Below are positions 7,527 to 14,130 of a DNA stretch of 16,266 nucleotides, one piece after another. A program made the translations under genes and the position numbers. This DNA is from Clostridia bacterium (lineage in GTDB: Bacteria > Bacillota_A > Clostridia > Oscillospirales > CAG-272). The DNA lies in assembly GCA_017552165.1 (NCBI GenBank), contig JAFZCF010000089.1, positions 1 through 16,266 on the forward strand, written 5' to 3'. Below the pieces are notes generated by a model that searched no databases, was not told the origin of the DNA, and worked only from the letters and a program-made list of their open reading frames with translations. Positions within the stretch are counted from its first letter, which is position 1; each line of letters opens with the position of its first letter.

Positions 7527-9986
7527 TCAGACAAGCTCGCCTTCCGTGACAAGCTTTTCGGATTCTTCTTTCATTTTGTATTTGAGTATCTTGCCGGCGG
7601 CGTTCATCGGGAACTCGTCGACAAATCGGAAATACCTCGGCACCTTGTGACGCGCCATACGGCCGTAGCCGTATTCCTTCATCTCCTCGGGAGTTGAAGT
7701 CTGTCCGGCGTGGAGAATGACCCATGCGCAGGCCTCCTCGCCGTATCTCTCGTCGGGCACTCCGACGACCTGAACGTCCCTGACCTTCGGGTTTGTAAGA
7801 TAAAACTCCTCGATCTCGCGCGGATAGATATTCTCGCCGCCGCGGATGATCATGTCCTTGAGCCGGCCGGTCACGCGATAATATCCCTCGGGAGTACGGC
7901 AGCAGATGTCGCCGGTGTGCAGCCAGCCGTCGGCGTCTATCGTCTGGGCGGTCGCCTCGGGCATTTTGTAGTATCCCTTCATTATATTGAAACCGCGCGC
8001 GACGAACTCGCCGTTCGTCCCGTCCGGGAGCTCGGCGCCCGTTTCGGGGTCGATTATCCTGCACTCAATACCCGGAAACGCCGATCCGACGGTCTCGGTG
8101 CGGAGCTCGAGACTCTCGTTCACCTCGCCCATCGTGCATCCGGGAGAGGACTCCGTCTGACCGTAAACCGACAGAATCTCCTTCATATTCATCTCAACGG
8201 AGGCGCGCTTCATCAGCTCGGGCGGGCAGTTCGAGCCGGCCATGATGCCCGTTCTGATATGCGAGAAATCGGTCTTTGAAAAATCGGGATGGCCGAACAT
8301 TGCGATGAACATCGTCGGCACGCCGTTAAAACACGTGATCTTCTCCTGAGTTATGCACGCAAGCGAGCTGCGGGGAGAAAAATACGGGAGCGGGCAGAGC
8401 GTGCCCCCGTGCGTCATCATCGACGTCATGGATAGCACCATGCCGAAGCAGTGGAACATCGGGACCTGGATCATCATACGGTCGGCCGTTGAGAGGTCCA
8501 TGCGGTCACCGATGGTCTTGCCGTTGTTTATGATGTTGCGGTGGGTGAGCATTACGCCCTTCGGGAAGCCCGTCGTGCCGGAGGTGTACTGCATATTACA
8601 GACGTCATCCGGTCTGACCGAGGCGGCCATCATGCGGACGCTCTCCAGCGGGACCCTGTCCGCCCTGTCGAGAAATTCGTTCCACGTCAGGCACCCCTCA
8701 AGCGAGAAACCGACGGTCACTATGTTCCTGAGGAACGGAAGTCTCCCCGAATAAAGAGGTCTTCCCTTTTCATGCCCGGAGAGCTCGGGGCAAAGCTCTT
8801 TCATTATCGCCGCGTAGTCCGAGTCCTTCGACGATTCTATCATGACGAGCGTGTGAGTATCTGACTGGCGGAGCAGATATTCCGCCTCGTGGATCTTATA
8901 CGCCGTATTGACCGTCACGAGAACGGCGCCGATCTTTACGGTCGCCCAGAAGGTTATGAACCACTGGGGGACGTTAGTCGCCCACACGGCGACGTGATGT
9001 CCTTTTTTGACGCCTAACGAGATAAGAGCTGCGGCGGCGCGGTCAACGTCCTCGCGGAACTGCGCGTACGTCCGCGTGTAGTCGAGCGTAACGTAGCGGA
9101 AAGCGTACTGATCCGGATATATCTCCGCCATTTTATCGAGGACCTGAGAGAAGGTACAGTCAAGGATCTCGTATTTCTTCCACGGGAACGTTCCGGTGCC
9201 GGAACGATTCTGATAAAGCTGATTTTTGTCAGTCGTGCCGGAAATGCCCCTCATGAACTCCGAAAAATACGTCAGGACGATATCCGGGTCGGACATACCG
9301 CTGTCGCCGTCGACGCAGATGAAGCCGCCGTAATCGAGCGAGCGAAGCGCGACGATCAGCTTTCCGACCGGAAGACTTCCCTCCCCGACCGGTACGCTTG
9401 CGCCGTCGAGCTCATCACCGACCCTGACGTAGGCGATATACGCGCCGAGCGTCTTGACAGAGGTCTCGGCGGTTTCGCCTCCGCGGAAAAACGTTTCCCT
9501 TACGTTCCAGCTGACGCCGAGCGCGGTTGACGAAAAGCCGCGAACGACGCCGACGGCCGTCTCGGTCCTGCAGAGCGGACCGGACGTCTCGATAAGAACT
9601 GAGACCGCCCGCTTTTCCGCCTCGGCGAGCATCTTTTCAAGTTTATCGCGATAAGCGTTTTCATCCGTGCCGCTTATCCTTACGATAATCGTATCGACCC
9701 CCGCCTGATTTGCGCAGTCGATATATTTCACAAGCGTCTCGGAGAGCAGCGCGGGATCGTCAACAGGTACGGGACAGCTGAGCGCCGGGATAGAAAGCCG
9801 GCGGTTTCTGAGTTTGCGGCGGCAATCCTGCGTCATGTCATCTCTGAAAATACTGTCGGAATGATGACGCCGCTCTGTAATCGGATCCGATATTTCAAAT
9901 CCGTCAAAGCCGTATTCCCTGGCGGTATTGCAGTAGTCGAAAAACGATCTTCCGGGAATATCCGCCGTGCAGAATGAGATTTTCAT
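7527..9986 (-). CDS. Fusion of a sugar-isomerase-like TIM barrel and a fatty-acyl-CoA-ligase-type AMP-binding enzyme
   Basis: An 819-residue, two-part protein. Residues 1 to about 247 resemble the xylose isomerase-like TIM barrel (AP endonuclease 2 family): GFDGFEIS (26-33), AGVDTIIVRISG (95-106), LIETSG (131-136), and VPVGEGSLPVGKLIVALRSL (198-217). Usual metal-binding positions look changed: WD to WN (160-161), HVKD to RVGD (188-191), and the final Glu to Asp, so activity of this part is doubtful. From about 265 to the end is a complete adenylate-forming ligase that joins a carboxylic acid to CoA through an acyl-AMP. It shows P-loop YTSGTTGFPKG (467-477), YGQTE (608-612), GWLHTGD (687-693), TGRLKDMIIRGGENIYP (706-722) and the catalytic Lys799 in NAAGKILKY. 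The ligase half closely resembles clostridial fatty-acyl-CoA synthetases. The ATG overlaps the stop of the LeuA-like gene (ATGA). The acid substrate is unknown. Confidence 0.9.
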   Translation of the reverse strand: MKISFCTADIPGRSFFDYCNTAREYGFDGFEISDPITERRHHSDSIFRDDMTQDCRRKLRNRRLSIPALSCPVPVDDPALLSETLVKYIDCANQAGVDTIIVRISGTDENAYRDKLEKMLAEAEKRAVSVLIETSGPLCRTETAVGVVRGFSSTALGVSWNVRETFFRGGETAETSVKTLGAYIAYVRVGDELDGASVPVGEGSLPVGKLIVALRSLDYGGFICVDGDSGMSDPDIVLTYFSEFMRGISGTTDKNQLYQNRSGTGTFPWKKYEILDCTFSQVLDKMAEIYPDQYAFRYVTLDYTRTYAQFREDVDRAAAALISLGVKKGHHVAVWATNVPQWFITFWATVKIGAVLVTVNTAYKIHEAEYLLRQSDTHTLVMIESSKDSDYAAIMKELCPELSGHEKGRPLYSGRLPFLRNIVTVGFSLEGCLTWNEFLDRADRVPLESVRMMAASVRPDDVCNMQYTSGTTGFPKGVMLTHRNIINNGKTIGDRMDLSTADRMMIQVPMFHCFGMVLSMTSMMTHGGTLCPLPYFSPRSSLACITQEKITCFNGVPTMFIAMFGHPDFSKTDFSHIRTGIMAGSNCPPELMKRASVEMNMKEILSVYGQTESSPGCTMGEVNESLELRTETVGSAFPGIECRIIDPETGAELPDGTNGEFVARGFNIMKGYYKMPEATAQTIDADGWLHTGDICCRTPEGYYRVTGRLKDMIIRGGENIYPREIEEFYLTNPKVRDVQVVGVPDERYGEEACAWVILHAGQTSTPEEMKEYGYGRMARHKVPRYFRFVDEFPMNAAGKILKYKMKEESEKLVTEGELV

Positions 9987-11359
9987 TTTCCGCCCTCAAA
10001 TACGATTTTGTTGAGAGCGTTCACGTATGCCCTTATGCTCGCCCCAACGATGTCGGTCGAAATGCCGTTCCCCGAATAGAGAACCCCGTCCGAGCGAAGA
10101 CGCACGATGGCGGAGCCGAGGGCTTCCCGCCCTTCCGTAACCGCCTGAATCTGGAAATCGTCAAGTTCGAAATGAAGGCCGATACACTGCTCAAGCGCGT
10201 GGAACGCCGAATCGATAGGCCCGTCGCCGTACGCGACGGACTCTATCCTTCCCTCGGAGTTTGTCAGAACGACGTGCGCCATTGCGCCGGTCATATTGCC
10301 GCTCGTGACGGTATAGCTTTCAACGTGATAAGTCGACGGGACCTGGCGTGCAGAGGACGCGATTATCGCCTCGAATTCCTTGACGCCTACCGTCCCCTTT
10401 TTCACGCACACCCGGCTCACAGCGGCGCAGACCTGGACGAGATCGTCGTCCGTAAGTTCATATCCAAGCGTCTCCGCGGCGGTTTTTATCTGAACGGGGC
10501 CGGAGTTCTCGTCGAGAAGAACGGTCCCTGTCGAGGCCGACCTCTCCTCCGCGTTCTTTTCTCCGGCAATAATGTCGATGATGGTTTTGGTGTCGTTCTT
10601 CGTCTCGGTAAACCTGAGCCCCGAAACGACGCCGAGTCTGTCGCCGTGCTCGCGAAGGAGCTCGGAGAGCGCGGACGTTGAAACAGTTTTGCCCTCCGCG
10701 TCGCAGAAGACTCCCGAAGCGCCGGCCTTTATGGATTCAAGGGCGCAGGCGAGCCCGAGCCCCGTACCGTTCGACGGCCTGACGAATACCGGAACGGCGG
10801 CTGCCTCCGCCACATTACCGACGAGCGCGGCAAAATCCTCCGGAAACGCCGCGCAGGCGTCGTCGCTCAGTACAACGAACGACGCGCCGGCCTGCTGCGC
10901 CGCGGCACAGAAGCCGCAAAGCGCCACGGGGTCTGTCCTCGTTGCGTCGGAAGCGCAGAAACCGGCCTTCGCGCCGCTCTGACATACAAGAGAAACGAAC
11001 TCGGTTATCAGTTTTTTCATTCCCTCGTCCTTGACGTGGAAAGAATATTCCATAGTCGCGGGAGAAACGGGAAGTTCGACGATTACCGTGCCGCCGCATC
11101 CTGCCGCGATCACGGCCGCCGCTTTCACCTCGTCACGGTTGGTTCCGAGGATGGCGACCGACGCGCGCGAAAGAGCCGACGAAACCGTTTTGACAATTAT
11201 CTCGTCTTCTTTTCTCTTTGTTACGGGCGGGAGAAGCAGAATATCAGCACCGTATCCGTCCGCCTTTTTTGCGATAGCTGTTTTTTCTCTGAAAAGCAGC
11301 CCGCGCTGACCGCAGAGTGTGCCGTCGATTATTTCTATTTTTCTTTTATCGATAGTCAT
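9983..11359 (-). CDS. 2-isopropylmalate synthase (LeuA)-like protein lacking the catalytic residues
   Basis: The 458 residues follow the LeuA/citramalate synthase layout: a TIM barrel (about 8-265), a linker subdomain (about 285-335, with LGYELTDDDL) and a well-preserved LeuA allosteric/dimerisation domain (about 336-452: YGDGPIDSAFHALE, QAVTEGREALGSAIVRLRSD, YSGNGISTDIVGASIRAYVN). The barrel is recognisable by SDATRTD (137-143) and LGLACALESIKAGA (201-214). The active site is gone. The family DxTLRDGEQ is DGTLCGQRG (12-20), so the catalytic Arg and metal Asp are Cys and Gly. The metal-binding HxH before N and LGLA is RPS (194-196), and the GERAGN motif is GKTVST. It is therefore probably a non-catalytic or repurposed member, perhaps a ligand sensor or partner of the downstream fusion protein; that is inference. 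It begins 21 bases after the lipoprotein gene with only a weak ribosome site, and ends overlapping the ligase start. Confidence 0.88.
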   Translation of the reverse strand: MTIDKRKIEIIDGTLCGQRGLLFREKTAIAKKADGYGADILLLPPVTKRKEDEIIVKTVSSALSRASVAILGTNRDEVKAAAVIAAGCGGTVIVELPVSPATMEYSFHVKDEGMKKLITEFVSLVCQSGAKAGFCASDATRTDPVALCGFCAAAQQAGASFVVLSDDACAAFPEDFAALVGNVAEAAAVPVFVRPSNGTGLGLACALESIKAGASGVFCDAEGKTVSTSALSELLREHGDRLGVVSGLRFTETKNDTKTIIDIIAGEKNAEERSASTGTVLLDENSGPVQIKTAAETLGYELTDDDLVQVCAAVSRVCVKKGTVGVKEFEAIIASSARQVPSTYHVESYTVTSGNMTGAMAHVVLTNSEGRIESVAYGDGPIDSAFHALEQCIGLHFELDDFQIQAVTEGREALGSAIVRLRSDGVLYSGNGISTDIVGASIRAYVNALNKIVFEGGK

Positions 11360-11380
11360 CGTGTTTAAGATGCCCCGATC

Positions 11381-11905
11381 TCATCTGTTCCTGGTTATTG
11401 TCAATGCCTTCCCGTTTTTGTCAAACGTAACCGAAATAGCGTCGCCAGGTTTAAGTTCTGACAGTTTTATTGCCGTTTTCCCGTTCCCGTCAGCGTCGAA
11501 AATCTCCGTATCCGATTCAACATTTATCGTAACGGTTTCTCCCTGAGATACGGACGTTTCCGCGTTGTTCTGAGCCCTCGGGTCGCCAATGCCGTCAGGC
11601 TCTTTGTCGACAACCGCAGCGCCCTCGTTGTTTTCTTCCCGCTGCTGTCTCGGATCTCCGATACCGTCAGGTTCCTTTTCAATCGGACCTGCTGGCTCAG
11701 AATCGGTCACGGCATCGGTTTTTTCGTCCGAGGCCGCGTCGGTCACGTCCGTGCCATCAATAAGGGAAACAACGATTTTGCTGCCGTCAATGGACGTTAT
11801 AACGCCGTTAAGAGAAGACGAAGCCTCCCTTGTTCCCGATCCGCATGCACACAGCGAAACGGCGATTATCGCGCAAAGCGCAAAGATAAAAAGTTTGTTA
11901 GTCAT
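11381..11905 (-). CDS. Small exported lipoprotein with DUF5666-like halves and a repeated insert
   Basis: A 174-residue lipoprotein of unknown function. I start it at ATG 11905 because GAGG lies 6 bases upstream and the signal peptide then begins correctly (MTNKLFIFAL); an in-frame ATG at 11941 would add 12 polar residues. The signal sequence ends in the lipobox LCAC, so Cys21 should carry the lipid. Segments LNGVITSIDGSKIVVSLIDG and ETVTINVESDTEIFD, LSELKPGDAISVTFD, KALTITRNR have the alternating pattern of small beta-barrel lipoprotein domains of the DUF5666 kind (resemblance only). Between them sits a Glu/Asp/Asn-rich, probably disordered insert containing two copies of KEPDGIGDPR. It overlaps the preceding membrane-protein gene by 8 bases and precedes the LeuA-like gene by 21. 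Confidence 0.85.
   Translation of the reverse strand: MTNKLFIFALCAIIAVSLCACGSGTREASSSLNGVITSIDGSKIVVSLIDGTDVTDAASDEKTDAVTDSEPAGPIEKEPDGIGDPRQQREENNEGAAVVDKEPDGIGDPRAQNNAETSVSQGETVTINVESDTEIFDADGNGKTAIKLSELKPGDAISVTFDKNGKALTITRNR
11576..11677 (-). repeat. Two copies of a 10-codon repeat inside the lipoprotein gene
   Basis: Codons for KEPDGIGDPR occur at 11677-11648 and again at 11605-11576, with start points 72 bases (24 codons) apart. The peptides are identical but the DNA differs at several third positions, so the duplication is old or the peptide is held by selection. The repeats fall in the acidic linker between the two beta-rich parts. Confidence 0.85.
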
Positions 11906-12458
11906 GATCTGCCTCGTTTCTGTTATTGAAAATCCGGTCAACCCTGAGTCTGTCGCGCAGAGAATGTCTGTAAAGCGCCAGGATCATCGAAAGAGTGTAT
12001 TCGTAAGCTATGAAGGCCAGGTTGCCGAGACCGTAAGTTATCAGGTTGAAGCCCATCTCCTCGTCTTCGACCGCAAGAACGAAAAGCGACGCGGCAATCA
12101 GTCCGGTGAGGATAAGATTGAAATAAACGAGCTTTGCGACGATCGAAAAAGGTTTCTTCAGCTTCTCGAAATACGTCCTCAGCATAGGATAAACGCCGCC
12201 GAAAACGATATACGCAAGCGCCGTGAACTTATCGGGCAGGAGAAGCGCGGAAAGAAATCCCGTCACAATATATACCGCGTATTTGTACGGGGACCCGATC
12301 TCCTCCACAGCGAACAGTTCAAGCAGCGAGACGACGGCGACAGCCGTCAGACTGAAAAAGTTGGACACGGCGCCGACGTACAAAAGGACTACGCTCAGCG
12401 CGGCGAGGAGCGACGAAACAGTCAGGCGCCTCGTTTCCGTCTTTGTTTTATCCTTCAT
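11898..12458 (-). CDS. Hypothetical integral membrane protein, about six helices
   Basis: I do not recognise a named family. The 186 residues have a short basic N-terminus, then hydrophobic segments at about 12-32, 33-50, 58-75, 78-97, 104-130 and 136-164, and a basic, polar C-terminal tail. The compact six-helix plan with a KTETRRLTVSSLLAAL start resembles substrate-binding (S) components of ECF vitamin transporters and related small membrane proteins, but no specific substrate motif is seen, so this is only a resemblance. It starts 2 bases after the J-domain gene stop without a clear ribosome site, suggesting translational coupling. Its last codons overlap the start of the lipoprotein gene, and contain that gene's GAGG ribosome site. 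Confidence 0.82.
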   Translation of the reverse strand: MKDKTKTETRRLTVSSLLAALSVVLLYVGAVSNFFSLTAVAVVSLLELFAVEEIGSPYKYAVYIVTGFLSALLLPDKFTALAYIVFGGVYPMLRTYFEKLKKPFSIVAKLVYFNLILTGLIAASLFVLAVEDEEMGFNLITYGLGNLAFIAYEYTLSMILALYRHSLRDRLRVDRIFNNRNEADHD

Positions 12459-12460
12459 AA

Positions 12461-13105
12461 TCAGCAGCAGCGGATACAGTCGCCGCCGAGTATCTCACAG
12501 CAGCAGTCTGCAATACAGAGCGTATTGATCACGTCGCAAACGGAGCAGTTTGACGGCGAATAGCGCGTTCCGAATGTGTTTGCTCCGCCGCGGATCGCGT
12601 CGAGCGCCCTTCGATACTCTTCATTCGAAGGATCCATGTAGCACGCGGTCTCAAAATACTTCTGAGCGTCGTAATAAAATCCCTTTTGCCTGACGACGCA
12701 TCCCTTAAGGTAGTTCCATTCGGCGTTTCTCGCCGCCGTCGGAAGATTGTTGAGATACGCATCGGCCTCGGAAAGACGCGATTCGTTGATGAGCACCCTG
12801 ACTTTCTGGAACGTCGGGGCGTTGTCGCCTGTGTACGTATATGATGAAGACCCGTAATAGTCGTCAAATCCGTCGCCGTATGCCGAGCCGGTATTCGACT
12901 GACCGGAGGCCGCCTCCGCCCTCATTTTCTGGATCTCCGAATAGGCGGTGTTGACCTCTTTCATTTTTTCCTCGGCTATATCCGCCAGAGGGTTGTTTGC
13001 GTAATTGTCGGGATGGTACTTTTTGGCGAGATCCCTGTACGCTTTTTTAATTTCATCGTCCGACGCGTCTCTCGATACGCCGAGGACCTTGTATGGATCC
13101 GTCAT
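12461..13105 (-). CDS. J-domain (DnaJ-like) protein with TPR-like segment and cysteine-rich tail
   Basis: A 214-residue co-chaperone-like protein. An N-terminal J domain (about 3-62: [20 protein letters not shown]) carries the essential HPD motif (31-33) that stimulates DnaK ATPase activity. A Gly/Ser/Tyr-rich linker (68-95) follows, then a helical part (about 97-172) with TPR-like character ([30 protein letters not shown]). The last 28 residues hold nine cysteines (187, 190, 197, 201-203, 210, 213, 214). The zinc-finger and C-terminal domains of true DnaJ are absent, so this is a specialised type III-like J protein, not DnaJ itself. The cysteine cluster may bind metal or insert into the membrane, which is inference. 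Its ATG overlaps the DUF5685 stop (ATGA). Confidence 0.92.
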   Translation of the reverse strand: MTDPYKVLGVSRDASDDEIKKAYRDLAKKYHPDNYANNPLADIAEEKMKEVNTAYSEIQKMRAEAASGQSNTGSAYGDGFDDYYGSSSYTYTGDNAPTFQKVRVLINESRLSEADAYLNNLPTAARNAEWNYLKGCVVRQKGFYYDAQKYFETACYMDPSNEEYRRALDAIRGGANTFGTRYSPSNCSVCDVINTLCIADCCCEILGGDCIRCC

Positions 13106-13998
13106 AATCGTCCCCCCTTTTTAATGCGGAGCCGACCTCCGCCGTTTCTTTTCTTTTTTGCTTTGCCGAGCGAGCCGACGATTTCCTCGGTCTGCGCGGT
13201 CATTCCGTAGCCCGTGATATTGTCGGAAAGCGCGTCGAGCGTTTCCCCTCCATCGGGCAGCAAAGCTACCGTCGCCCTGAGCTCTTTAAGCTCCATAAGC
13301 ATCGCGCATCGGACGTTTTCGCTTTCGGGAAGTTCGGAGCCGAGAAAAGGATTGAACTGACCGCTTTTTTTATCATCGGCAAGATCGTCCGCCGCGTCGG
13401 CAAAATATATCCATCTGCCGGTATGCAGTCCCGCTTCGCCGAGAATACGCGCCGCGTCGCCCTCCGTACCGTATGAGAACACGTCGGAAAGCATTTCTCC
13501 GGACACCTCGGCAAGAACGTCCGGCGTCACGTTTTCGTCGCCTCCCGCCATTTTGCTCTCAAGCTCGGAAAGCCTCGAAAGACCGTCGGATATTTTGATC
13601 TCCAGTTCCGGAAGACGGGCTTTTTTCTTCATTCCGGACGCGCATGACCGCAGCACACGGGCGGCAAGCCGTTTAAGACCGCGCCTGTCCCTTACGTCGT
13701 CGTCAAGTTTATACCACGTAAGGACGGCGCCTGCCCTTGCGCAGTAATCGAGCACGTCGTCGTGCACCGCCGCCTGTCTCCTTGAAGTTCCGCAGGAGAT
13801 CTCACCGAAATCCGGAAGCACTCCCAGAGCTTTGTAGCGGAGAATCGCAAGAAAGACGAAATCATAGGAAAGGGTCAGTCTCGAGAGACGGCCGACGCTT
13901 TTGCCGAGAGCGCGGCAAAGTCCGCAATACAACGCGCGGTAGGCTTTGTATTCCCTGACTCTGAGCTCGTCATCGGACGTGCGGACGTAACCGAACAT
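13102..13998 (-). CDS. DUF5685 family protein
   Basis: A 298-residue protein that I recognise as DUF5685 from its start: [17 protein letters not shown], then [13 protein letters not shown] with a CxxC pair (25-28), and [13 protein letters not shown] (41-53). The function is unknown. Two Asp-rich helical motifs stand out, KLDDDVRD (97-104) and [20 protein letters not shown] (199-218), about 100 residues apart. Further cysteines are at 69, 86, 119 and 231. The C-terminus is basic ([18 protein letters not shown]). The gene opens the operon: AAGGAGA lies 7 bases before the ATG and a promoter is just upstream. Overlap with the J-domain gene suggests the two products act together, a pairing I believe recurs in Clostridia. 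Confidence 0.9.
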   Translation of the reverse strand: MFGYVRTSDDELRVREYKAYRALYCGLCRALGKSVGRLSRLTLSYDFVFLAILRYKALGVLPDFGEISCGTSRRQAAVHDDVLDYCARAGAVLTWYKLDDDVRDRRGLKRLAARVLRSCASGMKKKARLPELEIKISDGLSRLSELESKMAGGDENVTPDVLAEVSGEMLSDVFSYGTEGDAARILGEAGLHTGRWIYFADAADDLADDKKSGQFNPFLGSELPESENVRCAMLMELKELRATVALLPDGGETLDALSDNITGYGMTAQTEEIVGSLGKAKKKRNGGGRLRIKKGGRL

Positions 13999-14027
13999 TA
14001 AAGCGTCTCCTTCCCCATTATTTGATT

Positions 14028-14056
14028 ATTATACACCTTTTCCGATGTTTTGTCCA
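14028..14056 (-). promoter_or_regulatory. Sigma-A promoter of the DUF5685-J protein operon
   Basis: Minus-strand -35 TGGACA (14056-14051; five of six consensus bases), 17-base spacer, and -10 TATAAT (14033-14028, exact) preceded by GTG. The predicted start near 14021 leaves a leader of about 22 bases containing AAGGAGA. It lies between the xylB terminator and the DUF5685 gene, and is the only clear promoter I see for the six genes down to the terminator at 7474. Confidence 0.85.
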
Positions 14057-14090
14057 TAGTGGCACGGCGAAAACGGGAACGTCACGAAAA

Positions 14091-14126
14091 ATTAAAAAAT
14101 TGCCCGGCGCCGCCGCGCCGGGCAAT
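14091..14126 (-). terminator. Intrinsic terminator of xylB
   Basis: A perfect 12-bp stem ATTGCCCGGCGC / GCGCCGGGCAAT (14126-14115 and 14110-14099) with loop GGCG on the minus strand is followed by a T-rich tail (TTTTT, AA, then more T). It begins 5 bases after the xylB stop. Very GC-rich stem and good tail, so termination should be efficient. Confidence 0.93.
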
Positions 14127-14130
14127 CATA

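Noticed and set aside
9252..9254. Separate internal start for the acyl-CoA ligase at an ATG (Met245 of the fusion)
   Set aside because: GGAG lies only 3 bases before this ATG, too close for a normal ribosome site, and the frame is continuous with the barrel; a minor internal product cannot be excluded.
9983..11359. Annotation as functional leuA (leucine biosynthesis)
   Set aside because: Catalytic Arg, metal Asp and both metal histidines are replaced, and no other leu gene is nearby.
11906..11941. Upstream ATG adding 12 residues to the lipoprotein
   Set aside because: The added residues are polar and would precede the signal peptide; the downstream ATG has GAGG at proper spacing.
11589..12563. 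Open frame of 324 codons on the plus strand across the lipoprotein and membrane-protein genes
   Set aside because: Antisense to two genes with clear signal peptide and membrane helices, and it spans their junction; no protein family features.
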